64,000 nucleotides of DNA from Pelargonium tetragonum (GCA_036897445.1 JAYMTL010000096.1:1-64000), one strand, 5' to 3'; positions 36,601 through 50,500 are shown, numbered from the stretch's first letter. A program made the numbers and translations. The notes: a model not told the origin generated them from the sequence alone.

Positions 36601-39600
36601 TTATAGATTCCTTGTTCTCCTTACATACTACTTTAAAAGGAATTCTTAAGCAAGTATAGAGGGTTATCTAATGCTCTAAAACAAAGCGGCTAACCCCTTT
36701 CTGTCTATGGCATATAAAAATAGGAAGACGCATTGCTTTATTTGATACTGAGTTATAGACTAAAAAGCTCTTATAACTTATGCAAATAGAATTTCTTAAG
36801 GTAAGGGTTTTTAATATCACTATGAACATCATACTTTAATAAATTCTCCTCAAGTAGTTCTGATAGATACTCCCTAGATAATCCGGGATTTCAAGGTGTA
36901 CAAGATACTTGCCAAGGGGTTGCGGAATTAAGAGAGCTTAGAAGCCGGTGTTTTCACTATTTCACTAAACGAAAATGTGTTTGTTATAATTAAACAGATT
37001 TACAATTCCCAACTCAGTACTGGGTTGGTATAAAAAAGGGTTTGCGATAGGACGTGGGTTTTCTAACATAAGAGGGCAACTTTTTTTTCTATTTAATTTA
37101 GGAGCTTCTTTAGTTTTAAGGAGTATGAACTGAGATTCTTGGCGGGACTTTTTACTTAATATTACTTTATACATAGGAAGCTTCATAAATACGTATATAA
37201 TAGAGAGGGTCTAAAATGAATTTCTATTTGATTGAAAGAATTTTATATTAGTAATAGCTTGAGAATTCCTATATGTCCTATTTTGAAATTATTTTAATTA
37301 ATCCAGCTACGGAAATTTTTTAAAAAGTTCCCAACACTTTTAACTCTCAAAAAAAGGCTTGCATTTCCTAGATAGAGTTGCATCAGAGCAATAAATGCTT
37401 CAAAAAACTATACCATAAGCTTATACGTTGAAGGGGGGTCGAAAAGATAATAAATAGTAAAATTACTAAAAAGTTATCCTTTTTGGCTGAATAAGGATCC
37501 ACTATGGGGACTTTAAGTGTAAAGCGAGTGCTTAGAAAGGGGGTATAACTTGGTATTTGTGTACAAGTCAAGGGCGGTTTTGCATACAACGGGGACGAGA
37601 TACAGTGAAAATGTATGAACAAGAGTAGGATAAATCCATTAAAGAAGTTGGGGCTTTTATAAGCTATAAATGTCCTCAGATGACCCTTGGAAAATTACCC
37701 TTAAATTAATATGGGGTTTTGCTTAATTAAAAGGTTTCCTTCTACAAATCCCTGTAACTTTTCTAGCTTTCGGGGAAGATAAAATATAAGTGCTTTCATA
37801 ACTATACTAGGCTGTAAGATTAGACTATAGCAAATTTTAGAAAAATAGGGAGAAATCTTAAAGGAATACTAACAGCTTCTATTTCTAAAGATTTTTGAGA
37901 GTCTTCGGATAATTCAATATTAAGGATATAAAATAAACCCACAATCTTACTATACTACTAACTAAGCTATGTATACTTTAAAAACTTGTGCTGCTGAGAT
38001 ATCCTGTTATTCGAAGAAAGAAGTAATCCTATACGGAATAAGATAATATAGCTGTTTTCACAACATACCTCGTAATAAGACTTTTTCAATATAGAATACA
38101 AAAACCCGAAAACTACAGTAACAGGCAAGAACCTAAGTAAAAACTTTATCAATTAAAGGAACCCACTCTTGCTCAAACTCCCGACAACTCTCAATGTTAA
38201 GAATTTCGAATCCCTAAAAAATAGATTAAAACACAAGTTTTTTTGCTCCGTAAAAATATAGGCTTCCCTTGCTAAAGAAGTTGCCCAGACTAGGACTTTG
38301 ACTTTCCAGACTTCTAAAAATTTAGTGAAAACTACCGGAATGGATCCCTTATATAAAATAAGTTTTTACTAAACCGAGCCCTTAGAAGGCTTGCGCAAAA
38401 TCTCCGGGGTTATCTCTTGTTATATAATAATCCTCTTTCTTAAAACTAATTGATGCACAAAACTTCTATATTTTAACAATACCTTAACTTATTTATTTTC
38501 AGATTTCCATGTAGCTTTTTAGGGGCTTTGAGCCAGGGATCTCCAGAAACGGAATTCATTATCAAGAGTATTCCTTAAGAAATGAATAAAAGGGTCTTGA
38601 AATTTTTATCTTTTTATCCGAAGGTATTCTTACAATTAAGCAATTAAGTAAATTCTTTCAGTAAAAGGGAAACCTATAAATAAGAGATAGGACAAAACCT
38701 TTTTGAATTTTATCTATCTAAGTGTATCTTTTTTCAAAGCGCCCCTGGGTTCTATAAGTAAAAGGGGCTTTCTATTCCATATACTAAAAAACCCGGTCTA
38801 TTATAATATAAATAAAGATTAACTCTGCACTTGCCTGAAGCGGGTAAATACTCTTAAAATATATTGTAACGTCCCTCATTCAGGTCTATCCATTTCGGTA
38901 ACCTCAGCGAAGCCGGTCCGAGTTGTTAGTAGAATTGCTTTTTCTTAGTTTTATGGGCCCAAGTACCCCCTCTTCTAATTAGAGTAAGTGCTGAAATTAA
39001 AAATGCGTATAATAAATTATCCGAAAAGGGGAAGAAATTTAGATGTAGTATAAGAAAAACCCCTTGCTTGCAGGAAGCCCGGTCATATAGAAAAGCATAA
39101 TCTAAGTGTCTATTGTTAAATCCGTTTTGAAAGCTAGCTTACTTTGAACGTTTAAATTCCCTATGAAAAAGGAAACTTCGATATACTAAAATACGGAAGC
39201 CTCTCGTACTACTTGTTGCATTGTTGCACTAATTTTTTGTATGAAGGTTTCCTGTAAACCCAATAAGCTATCCGCCGATCACGCTTTAGACCTACTATAA
39301 AAGGCCCCTTGAGATCCATGTTCTAGTCCTGGGTGAGCCCTTACCTTATGGTAAAGAACCCTATAAATGTCAGGGATTTCTGGGTTAACTTTTTGATTTA
39401 TCCTTAATTTAATACTCCTGAGAAGTTTTGGTGGCTTTATATTCTTCAAACTAAAAGCACTAATGTCCTACGCGGAAATTGTCCAAATAAGTATATCTTG
39501 TTCATGTTTCGTAATACAGAAAGTAAGGGGCGCTCTAAATATTGAAAAGATTTACACCGCTTTTTTATCAAGTAAAATCTATTTTAGATTAAGATTAACA

Positions 39601-39946
39601 AGAATTAGGGCTTCCTTGAGATAAAAAGTCAAATCATACTGGAATTATAGGGGTGCTTTTACCATACGAAGCGGAATTCCATACTAGACTGGATAGCCAC
39701 GCTAGGACACGCTTTTTCCTAGAAAACCTAAAACCTGGAGATAGAGAAAGAAGTTAACATAGTAAAAAACAAAAACAAATATCATACACAACACTAGCAC
39801 TAGCTAACACCTCTGTATTTAAATTACTTTAGAAATACCCCGCTATCCTAAGCTAATATTCAGCTATCGGCCGGAGATCCCTCAAGGGTGGCCCTATTCA
39901 TTATGTATACTCAAAACTTCTGATATTTTCTTCTTTTTACTATACT

Positions 39947-39955
39947 AGGGGTACC
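39947..39955 (+). repeat. AGGGGTACC box, first of a local cluster
   Basis: AGGGGTACC occurs here and at 41613, 42843 and 44584, with the close form TGGGGTACCC at 41479. This copy and the one at 42843 share the longer word TAGGGGTACCTCTT. Five related boxes in under 5 kb is more than composition predicts. Each contains the palindromic core GGTACC. Confidence 0.6.
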
Positions 39956-40664
39956 TCTTATAATATGAAACCCTAGTTTATGCCGCTCAATTTTCGTAGA
40001 TTAGCATTTGCGGTGTTAAATCGGATTTAACCCTATTACAAATATTTCAGATTCTCTGCTTATATTATAAAAGGACTACTTATGCTCTTAAAGGAATTCT
40101 ATTTACAAGAGATTTTCCTGGCTTTTTGTCAGTAAAAGTCATAAATAGAAGTGTAGATTGGGTTTGCAACTAACTGTTCTGTAAAAAAAAGACTACAGGT
40201 TCCTGCTCGGGGATACAAATACCCATCCGAATGAGACTTTCGTAACTTATTGTAGCCATACTATTTTTAATTAAGTATGATGTTTGGGAAACCCCGGTAA
40301 AAGAGACTTCTAGGCACTTAGGAATTAAAAACTGCTCGTTGAGCGCAACTCTGCTACAGCTATAAAAACTTAACTCGTATATAAAAGACTAAACTTTATT
40401 GGAAATATCTTAAAATGACTTATAAAAAAGTAGGCTCGCGGTGTCTATTAAATCAACTTATTACATGAGAATAATTTGGCATCCCGAAACAGAGGGTACA
40501 TGCATGAGTTCAAACCCCTTCGCAGAAGACAATACCCTAGATCCTATATTAATATATTGACGACTCTAAAATTTAGCCTGCCCCTAGCCAATGCTATTTA
40601 TAGATCTTTTATGGTCAGTAAGTTTTTATACCTTATGTTTCATAAAAATATATATATGGAGGAG

Positions 40665-40960
40665 TAACGCGTTATAGGACTATAACCGTGCTATTGTCAT
40701 TTTGGGCACCTGTATTGTCGCTTACTTGAGCTGAACTAGACAGGCACGCAGGGGTCTATTAAGTAATAGTTCGTTTACCTATTAAAATTCTTTTTTAGTT
40801 TTCAAAAATGAACTGCACTGCAGAGGATACTGAGTTAAATAAACAAATCTGTGATTACCAAACCCTTTATCCTGGAGGTTTTTATCCCTACCGGAGGGAA
40901 AGATAAACCAGGCGCACACTAAAAAACCACTTTTGGGGTAACCTTCGCGCTAACTACAAG
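40665..40960. other. CpG-denser patch with a hairpin
   Basis: The patch opens with the palindrome TAACGCGTTA (40665-40674) and includes cgcttac, gcacgcag, accgg and cttcgcgc. At 40871-40912 CCTGG pairs with CCAGG around an inner TCCCT/AGGGA stem with loop ACCGG. The inner segment TACCGGAGGGAAAGAT (about 40889-40904) is one base short of the conserved LSU rRNA word TACCGTGAGGGAAAGAT. The flanks do not continue the rRNA match, so this is either chance or a very small relic. Confidence 0.3.
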
Positions 40961-42841
40961 AACGGAAGTTCCTTCTTAACTGTCTAAAACAAAAAGGGGT
41001 CTGACTCAGTGACTATCAAAAAAACCTATCTTTCTAGAATAAACGAAAGGAAAGGGAATAAACAAAAATGAAAGGGCTTCTAACCTAATTATAAGTTTAA
41101 AGAGCAGTTAAAACTATAAAAAGGGAACCCTTCTGTATTCGCGATAAAAATGCGGAGTTCAATGTCTAAAAGAAGCTTATAAAAGTCTTTTTTAAGTCAT
41201 TTTGTGTGAGTTTGCACGTACACCTAAAGCGGGGTTGCCTTATTACTTTTTATACCCCTCTACTTTTGGGTTCCTTGTTACTAAAGTTTCGTAATTACTC
41301 TGTATTAATAGGTAATTCGTGTGTAAATGTTAATATTTTTGTTGTATTTGCTTAATCAGCGCGGATTTCCTTGATTTATAAGGTTCATATTATTTATACT
41401 CGTTCGGGTATTTTTATTTATAAATAAAAACAGGAAGAAATTAATTTATAGATTTATAGAAGAGGGTTTCCATGTAATTGGGGTACCCTCTCAGAGAGAA
41501 CGGGCTTCTAATAAACTTCCTCATTCTACGCCTGTTTACGTGTTTTAAGGCTTATAGAGCTACGATTTTTTATCCTTTTCTTCATTTCTAAGGTTTTAAA
41601 TAGATTTTAATAAGGGGTACCTTATATTGAATTTGTTATGCTATGCAAACTACTCCCAGTTAGGTTTGTGCAGAAACTCTGAGTGAATCTTGTTTTACTC
41701 TATAGTAGGAGACTCCTAAGACTTGAGTCTAGATACTTCATTCACTAAACAGGGAAGTCCGGATTATCCCTATTTTCTTTTTTTTGTTAAACCCATGAAT
41801 ATTTCATGACAGATACGGGTTCGAGTAGCTAATTTGAGACTCTTGGGAATCCTCTGAGGTCTCTTTTCTAACGAAAACTAGGCACACTAAAGTAGGAGCG
41901 CATAAAGGAGTCTTACTTATTGTAAAACCAGAATGCTTTAAAAGACCTGGATAGTTGTGAAATGAAATAAAGAGGCGCATGCCCTTGAACAAGTGGTAAA
42001 AAAGGTTATCCATTTAGAATACTCAAGTAAGGTAATATCTAAGTTCTTGTTACGAAAAAGTATAAGTGCCTGCATTAGGTTCAGGAAGAAAAATTTAGTA
42101 GGCATTTACTGTATACGATATACCAAACGTGATCAGATTGACGGGCATATTTCATATTTATCTTTCTATTTGATGAGGCAGCTCCTACCTTATTTAGCGT
42201 TGACAAGAAACACACCCCTTGTAAATGTAAAGACACCACTCCTAAATATGTAAAAATCCTAGATTTCATTATAATAATATTCCGGGCCCTAAGAGTAAAG
42301 AGTAAAATATCTACAGCTCCGAGTCCGTAAAAAAGGGTTTTAAAGAATGCTAGAGGGGTTCCGCCCGAATTGGGACTTTAGAGTATAGGACCCCAAAGGT
42401 TTATCTGCATTTATACTAACCTAAAAAAAATCCCGGAAAGAGTACAAGTTTTATGGGGATTTCTTGTAGCGCCTTCTTTCGGAAGACTGTGCTTAGAAAT
42501 TACTAAGCAAATGTTTTTATACCCTGTATTAAACGGGCTCTTGTCAACAGCCGCGTACGTAAACAAGAGGTCCCCCTTAAGTTAGAAGTTTCCTTTACTT
42601 TTTATAGAGTAACCTAAGAATAAGGTATCTAAAACTTTTCATTATACAAATTATCGCGGAAACGAAAAGCAAAAGGCGAGAACTTAAATGGATATGTAAA
42701 TTAATTGAGAAACCCATTGTACGGCCTTTCGTTAAAACCCCATGAAATAAGCCTTGCAATTTTTCCAATTTCATTAATTTACTTTGGATTTACATAAGAC
42801 TTTATTCGCTTAAAAAGTACCTGGACTCGCTGTAGCTTCTT

Positions 42842-42855
42842 TAGGGGTACCTCTT
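42842..42855 (+). repeat. TAGGGGTACCTCTT, second copy
   Basis: The same 14 bases occur at 39946-39959. The surrounding DNA differs. Member of the AGGGGTACC cluster. Confidence 0.65.
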
Positions 42856-43865
42856 TGGGAAACCTAGATTACCCTGCATTGTAAAAACTTTCAAAATAGA
42901 TTCGACAGGGTTTAACCTTTCCTTTTGTTATAATTGCCCAAAAAGAGCTAGGACTCCTTTTTTGTGAAGTACTTACAAAACCTACATAAACAAATACCCT
43001 GGGAAAAACCTGCGTTAGCTTAACTTTAGCGACTACTGCTACTAAAGGGTTACTTAACATTACTTTAAGCTGTTATTCAAAAAGCAGGGAGTAGGTCAGA
43101 AAACCCTTAATAACAAGGAATCCGCGCCTATGCAAGTCGACCCCCTACCTAAAAGGGTCCCTATCACTATTGAATTTCTTTCTCAACCGAAGTCCCATAT
43201 AAGCATCGCTTCCTAAATTAAAACAAACTTAACTAAAAGAAAAATGACAGTTTCTAAAGAGTATTTATAGAGGGCATACATTGAGCAAGGAAACAAAAAA
43301 GACAGGGTATTTCCATAGTTAATCCTTATAAAATTAAGATTACAAATTATTGCCTACGAACTTGCAGGGTATATTATATTAATAGTGTGCCTCGCTACAA
43401 CCCGCCACCTAGAGTATAAAAAAGCACCTATTATCTAGAGCCTATTCCTTATCAAAACCCAAGTTTTAGAATATTGCTATGTTAAGTTAAAAAGGAACTC
43501 TTTTTGTTAGGTGTCTTCTAAATCCCTATATTCCCTACACGGCTACTTGACTTAGATGTAATAAATATGAGATACTCAGTTGTATAATAATGATATAAGT
43601 AGTACTTATAAATAGTTTCTTTTTTAATTGAATATAGTAAAAAATTCTTCTTGTATTTTTTATAACCATGCTCCTTGTTTTCGGCAAGGATAGTTTAGAC
43701 TTTCTATACTTAATGTTTTTACCAAACTCTTAGTTATAAAAGTTATAAAAAAAGGAGATATCCTAGGTAAAAAGTATCCAGTCACTTGTACTTTATTTCC
43801 CTCTTTTTTTAAGGAACATTTTAATATAAAAATCGGGAGAAAAAAGTTGTGTTGTTTTACTTTTC

Positions 43866-43880
43866 AAAAGGGGTCCTTTT
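43866..43880. repeat. AAAAGGGGTCCTTTT near-palindrome, copy 2
   Basis: Exact match of 33309-33323 with different flanks (ttc upstream, aaag downstream). Confidence 0.7.
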
Positions 43881-45348
43881 AAAGTTAGAGGGTTTCCCTA
43901 TAATACAGGCGAGCATCAAACTGTTACTGATCAGGAGCTCGTGTAGACAACAACCTTACAGTCAGACCGAAAAAACCAACCCCTTTTATGAAATCTAATG
44001 TAAAAAAAAAAGCATACGCAAACGGGCCCCAGCTCACGTTTTAGTGCAATTAAATAGCTATACAATGGCTTTTTGAAAGACTTATATTTATATATATGCA
44101 TTTCTTAAAACTTCTTTTGCTTGGAATCTTTAGCAGGTTACCTGTATTGCGAGAATTTTATATTACATATTAAAAAGCCGGCATTTAATACGACCAAAGG
44201 GTATACCCTACCTATGCGAACCCCCCAGGGTCCTTTTTGAGGTACAATTTGACTGCCAAATCCTTGTTTATGGAGTTATACAGAATCCACTTACAAGACA
44301 GGTCTAAAACTGGGGCATTCCATACCAGTAAAATTAGGGGCTCCTACAAAGAATAAAAGTGATCCCATATTATTTTATACTCAAATTGGCTTAGGAATAT
44401 GCGCAAGGCATAGGCTTTAAAAAGTTGTACAGGAACCGCCAAGTATTTCGTAGAACTAGGTTTAGGTGTAAAAATTATAACACAAAAGGGAGTAAATAAA
44501 TTCTTTTTGATTGTCCAGGATGGACTTTTTCTTTTGTGAGCCCTTTTCCTAGAAGTGCTCTTTACCTTATTACTTAGTTAGAAAGGGGTACCCTATAAAA
44601 AGGATTTCCCATATTCTATAGTTTTAGATTTAACAAATACTCGAAGTACCATTCTTTGTTTAGCAGAGACTCTCCGCAGGTTAGGAACTTTGCATCAGTA
44701 GACGCTTTTAACTTAAAACGGAAACCTGGAATAAGGAAAGCTTTTACCCTTTGTCAGTTCTTACAAAATCTTCCTAAAGAACTCATACAAATTCAATTTA
44801 CAATAGGGGCCTCCCCTGTATAATAGGAATAATTATATATAATTACCAGCAATCTCTTATTCTAAAGACTAAAAGGGGTAGGTAATCGCTTGTTTCCTAT
44901 TTTATTTACTCTTGCTTTCGTTTAGACTTTTAATAGACTTTAAACGAAAAGAAGAAAGCTTTCTATCTAACTAAACGAGTACCCGCTGTAAAAGAGTTTC
45001 AAAAACTTTCTAGACCGTAACTTTTGTTAAAAGGATGATTTTTGGGTTTATTTAGGAGCTGCCCATTGCCTAGATTTCCTTACGTACTTGTCCCTTTCCT
45101 TGGCTTTTACGAGATTCCATAAACCCGAATGCCCCAAATTACTGCCTAAACCCCAACCTTCTTGAAATATTAAAAACTTCCGTATTCGAACTCCCTGTTA
45201 TTGTTATTACAACTTGATCCAAAAGACTCTAATAAATAAAATAATTAACCTACTGTCAGTTAGGGTTTACGTTTATCCTTATTACTTATTAGCCAAGATT
45301 TAGTAGTCTCTTAACCCCTACCTTAGTTCCTTAGATTTACAAATTTGA

Positions 45349-45360
45349 GGGGCACTCGCC
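45349..45360 (+). repeat. GGGGCACTC box (9 of 10)
   Basis: Reads GGGGCACTCGCC, one base from the family word. There is no strong A/T stem around it. Confidence 0.5.
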
Positions 45361-47517
45361 TGTATAAAAGTCAAGTTGTTGTTTCCGTTTCAGGATACCC
45401 TTAATAGGAGCTCCTAGACAGAACATCAAAAGAAATAGTTTCGGGTTTCTTAGGTCAATCCACGAGCTTATGGACTACTCTTATACCTCGTATCTCGCCA
45501 AGAGCGAAACTATCATAAAAAGTAGGTATCCCTTTTTAGAGCCTAATAGATAACTTTTAGTTGGGTTTTTCTATAATATATATAAGAAGGGTCCTTTCCT
45601 AATATAAAGGAGTCTAGGCCATATCAATGCAGATTTTAATATTACAAAGGGATTCTTACAAAAAATTAGGGTCTATTAGGAGAATACTTTGGCCCAGCTA
45701 TGGCAAGGGATACTCTATAAAGATATAAGGTGGTGTCCTCTTATTGATTTAGGAAAAAGAACACTGCAGATTTTGTATAAACTGTTACGGGATGTTTTTA
45801 TGGCTGGGAAATCTCAGAGAGGATCTTAGAGACTCTAATTATATAACTTTGTTGCTTAGTTAGGTAGAGAATTATAAAACATCCTTGACTAGAGAACCTC
45901 TTTTGCCTTTTAGTTAGCCTGTCCTTTGGAAATAGAATAGTAAGAGTACCCTTTTGGAACATGTTTCATTTGATTAAAAATCTTCAATAAAGAACATTTT
46001 ATGGACCATTGACCCGCAAAAAGAAAAGAATTGACTCTTTTAAATACAAGAAAGTCAAGGGTTCCTGTAATATCCCGAAGCAAAGGAAATGGGCTCCTTT
46101 TAAATTGCTTATAGGAGTATCCGAAGAAAAAACATAGAAAGAACTTGATTATACGAAAACTCATTAAATATCAAGGTTATCTCATAATATAGAAAATTTC
46201 CTAAGACGCACAACTCTATATCTAAAGTCAAACCTTAAAGAATATAGACTTCTAGGAGCCCTCCTTGCATATCCTACTGAATCGCCCACAAAGATATACC
46301 TATCAAATCAAAAGAGAGCCTCTACTTAGTACAAGACAAGGACCTAATTTCGAAAGATGTAAAAGTAAAAACGTTCAAGTCCCGAAAACTTCTGGCAAAC
46401 TAAAACTTTCAACAGCTAGCTTCTCTTTGTGTAGTCCTAGAAAGATTCATCTATATAATTTCTTTCCTCTTTGAACTTTGGCTTACCAGGATTTCCCTGC
46501 TTTTTATAAGAACTTTCACAAGGAATTAGCTACTCGCTCTATATATCATATCACTTCTTAGAATAGTGCTTAGGTTGGCACATTTGCAGTCTAGCTACCC
46601 ATACTCAGAGATTTTGAAGCATATAAATATTCGTCAACTTTTTATAGTTATAGAATACTCCTTACCCTTTTTTGTATAGTGCTAGTGAGATAGGACAAGT
46701 TAAGTACTTCATACCTAGGTGATGTTGGTTTATTCTTAAAAATACAGGGACTTCTTTATACTTATATAGATCTTATATACTTATTATTCTGTGATGAAGA
46801 CTAGAGGAAATCCTATACAAAAGAAACTCGTGTTATCATCTTAGGCAGCAGCATACTCTTTATTTACTTATTTACTGGAAATGCATAAATTATAAACTAC
46901 CGGGGTTCTTTACCTAAATTGATTTCGGTAAAGGGCTAACTCAGGTCGCTACTTAATACTAATGCTGTAGTTCAAAAATCTTAATTTCATTGTAATACTT
47001 CACAAACCCCTCTTAACTCTATGTGGTGCCAAGAATACTTTAAAAACTTAGATACGAACCTATAAGCTATAAGGTAGGGAGACTCTAGAGTTAATATATA
47101 CATATTTCCGAGAAAAGTACTTTAAGTTTTCTTTAATCCCGGGATATCCGCCTTAATTATTAAAGCAAGGTTTAGTATTCCTTTAAAGGGTAAAGACAGG
47201 TCTTCGCCTTGACTTAAATAGCAAAAGCCTAGAGGAAACATTATCCCTAACAAAAGGAAAATTTTTATACTTAATAAGCCGTAAACCAAAGTCTCTCTTT
47301 TGGCACTTTAAACAGAGCATAGCTAAGTTATACGAACTGATTCGCCCCTTTTCGTGAGCTTTATCGCTCAGGAGTTCATGCACGATTCTTTTTTGGGCTA
47401 TTAACAAAGGATTTCCTTATAACTTTTTGATTGAGGCAGTAAATATGGGCTTTCTCAAGCTTTATTTTCCCGAGAGTGTTAGACCCCTTTTAAACCGAGT
47501 TTGCTGAACTTTGTATA

Positions 47518-47590
47518 TTTATATCGGGACTCGAACCCTTGTGTATTGCACCAATGACAATAAATTCTACCCACCGAGTTTTTGTGAAAA
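47518..47590 (-). pseudogene. Degenerate tRNA-like relic
   Basis: On the minus strand the order D-arm, anticodon-like stem, T-arm is visible. ACTCGGTGGGTAGAAT (47579-47564) matches the common D-arm pattern GCTCAGTTGGTAGAGC apart from a few, mostly transition, changes. TATTG/CAATA (47562-47558 with 47548-47544) could be the anticodon stem, but it encloses nine bases instead of seven. GGTTCGAGTCC (47537-47527) is a perfect box B. The acceptor arms do not pair and only three T-stem pairs survive, so I call it a relic and not a gene. No anticodon can be assigned. Confidence 0.35.
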
Positions 47591-50500
47591 AATTCCAGTT
47601 AAGTACACTATTTGCTCAGAGGATAAAAAAATACCTGGATTTGGAAAAATTCTCTCTCTTTTAAAGAGGCAGCCTCTAACGAAATGAAATAAAAACGTCA
47701 GGCGAAGGTCTGTCTCTAGCGGAAAACCAAAATTTAAGGGGTTCTTAATACTCAAGTTGAACTGACTTTACAGCTAAAAAAGTAAGTTGTTTTTCTGAAT
47801 TAAGTCAATACAAAAACGAGGACTTCTTGTTTAAAATTTTTTTTAATTAAATTTATTCTCGGAGACTTTTTTTAGTAGTCAAGTCCTAAGCATATCCTTC
47901 TCATTTACAGCACTCTAAATCTATATAGATAGGAGTTTTGTTTTAACAATTAACATAAGATACAAATACCTTAGGTAAACCCTCTAGCATACCAGATTGA
48001 TTACTCTAGAAAAAAAAAAAAAGGAATATACTCAAGGGAGTTTTATAACATGAGTTATAACTCGGAAGCCTCGACATTTGTGTTAATAATCCCTAGTTCT
48101 ACCAAGGAGAAAAAAGCATCTAAATGTAGCAACGGTAATATGGAGTGGGTAGAATCAATCCGGATTTTTTTTATAATGAGTCTAGACTTTGATTTTTATT
48201 AGGAACGTACTCTCGCAGTCTTAAATTTCATATTACATTGGAAATAATTTTGTAGCAGAACTTTGCACTTAAGGAGATCCTTAGGCCACGCTTAAATTAG
48301 TAAAGTCTAAGGTAAGAAATATATAAGTCACAACTATAAGGCTATTTTTTTGATATAATAACTTTTAATAAATATACGGAGTAGTTTGGAGGCCCTCTTG
48401 TAGACTGAAAATTGAGTAGCTAGTTAGTCTTTAGGACCCTCGGGATACCCTTAAAGTTCGTATTATTATTCCTTTTCCGTTTCCGTAAACCAGTTAGATT
48501 GGAGACTCCAGTGTTTTTTAAAATGTTTAAGTAAAACTTTTGTTTATCTGGGTTAGTAAGGGTATATGTAATTCTACTAAGCATATCCTTAAGATAGAAA
48601 TAGAGTGGAAGTAATTCCCTTAATTTCGTTTTTTTAATATTAGATTGAAGTTCTCGCTAAAGCGAGCCTGCTATATATATACCAAAAGCTTGTGTCATGT
48701 ATTATTAAAGAAACCTCATAATGGAAAATGGAAAGATAATGAGAGCTTTTTGCAGACCTATCTCACAGGATAGATGGGGCTAATCAATCTAATGGGGGTG
48801 TACCGCACTCAACAATAAATTCAGACAAAGGATCTCTCAAAAATTAGAAAGGGGCCACAATATAATAAATATAAGGTACTTCAAAACTTTTTTATATCAT
48901 ACTGGTCTCGAATAAGTGCTAAATCATCCAATAAAGAAGTCCTATTAAGGCTTGTATCATACAAGAGGGCACCCCCTAAAAATACCTAGCCGAGACCTCT
49001 TATAAAATATAAAAAGGAAAAGCTGCTAAATACTAAATAGAGGAAAAATCACGCTAGGAGTAAGGCTTTCCTTGATTATAAAAAAGTACTTTTTAGGCAT
49101 TAACTGCTCTTTAAAATTCCCAAGATATCCCAGAAACTCCTCATAACAAATTGCTGCTTATATTATAACTACTAGTAACCGAAAAATTAGGGAATCTTAG
49201 AAAATATCTAGTTAATTTCGGCGGGACTTTTCGCGATAAAATGACAAAGACTTCTCTTTAAATTGTGGGATTTCTAAAAAAAGTAGAGTCTTAAATAGAA
49301 GCTCTTTTTCTAAGTGTAGTACTGAGGGGTGCTTAGGGTTTCCTTATTATTAACTTTTGTTTAGCTTTCACAGCTTACTTTAGCTTTGAAAGGGGCTGAA
49401 GCTCTTTGATTTATTGCGTTCGGGGATACGGTTCCTAGTACATTTGCGTTTTGTATCTCCTAACCAGGAAGCCCTTATTTATTATAGCGAGACTTTTTAA
49501 GTTTAGTGATATAATTAGTCAGGCACAGTGCAAGAGTCCTATTTCTAAGACAACCCCTTTTATTTTAAGAAGCCTTCCTTATACTTCTAGTTAAAAACTC
49601 AGAAGCTACCTAAAACGGATTTCTAGTAAAGCCCCGCACGGAGTGCTCCTATTTTAGATATAGAATGCAAAAACTCTATTATGAACTAGAAATGGATATC
49701 TCTATAGAAAGATGCTTCCTTTACTGGAAAATACTCATACTTTCTTTAAACAACTTTTTATTTATAATAAACGGATTTTTTTTTAACTCCCTCCTACTCT
49801 AGTTACTGGGTTTTAAGAATCTCGTCTCAAAGCAAACTTAGTTTGGCAGATACAGACAATCTATTCAGAATAGGTTCAGTGCTGGAGCTAGTATAAAATA
49901 AAAAGACTTTGATTTTAAGAGCGGTTGTACACGAGAGCTCCCTTTCAGTTAGATTGAGTAGTTTTCGGTTGTAGAGCAAGGTTTTATAGCAAATATATTG
50001 TTCTAATTTTAGGATCAGACTCTTCTAATAGATTTGAAAGTCAAGGTAGACCCTCCGACGAACTTTTTAAAACTGAAAAGCTTAACTTTTTGTCGGTATC
50101 GGTATTAGGTATAAACTTAGCAGTCTCAGACATAGAAAAAGAGGGTTACAAAGGCAAAAAATAACTAAACTGAGAGCTTTACCTTGAAAAGGAGCTCCTT
50201 GTCGCTAAGCCTTTTTGTACCTGCAAGGGATATAGAGAATTCCCGTGGTTTACAAATATAATAATAAGCCCTTACGACCTATCCCCTATAGAAATTATAA
50301 AGAGAAAGCGAAAAGAGGATTACGTATTATTCTAGTACAGCAATTACTTCTCCTTTAACTAATTTAGATTAAGAATATCTTTCTTTTCTTTTTCCTTGCT
50401 TAACTAACTGCATATTCGAAAGGTTGGTCGAAGCTCTGTGCTTTTTATAATATTATTTTTTAAAAACTCTTGATAACTCAAAGCTCTTTTTACAGAAGTT

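Larger units (their letters stand above)
29701..40659. other. Gene-free AT-rich spacer
   Basis: Nearly eleven kilobases without a supportable gene. Frames of 61-89 codons (the largest at 35946-36215) have no domain or motif I recognise. An A/T-word patch at 30060-30300 includes CCTTCGTTACGCTGCAG, reminiscent of the CTTCGCTAC word in repeat copies A and B. A box-B-like word lies at 33641. The near-palindrome AAAAGGGGTCCTTTT is at 33309. Nothing else seen. Confidence 0.5.
40961..47517. other. Gene-free AT-rich spacer
   Basis: Open frames up to 87 codons (41993-42253 +, 45910-46164 -) overlap antisense frames and show no family features. The stretch holds the AGGGGTACC cluster (see 39947), the second AAAAGGGGTCCTTTT copy at 43866 and a GGGGCACTC box at 45349. 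No other feature seen. Confidence 0.5.

Noticed and set aside
48010-48022. Poly-A run as the tail of a retroposed copy
   Set aside because: A 13-base run alone is common in AT-rich DNA. No upstream gene-like sequence or flanking duplication was seen.
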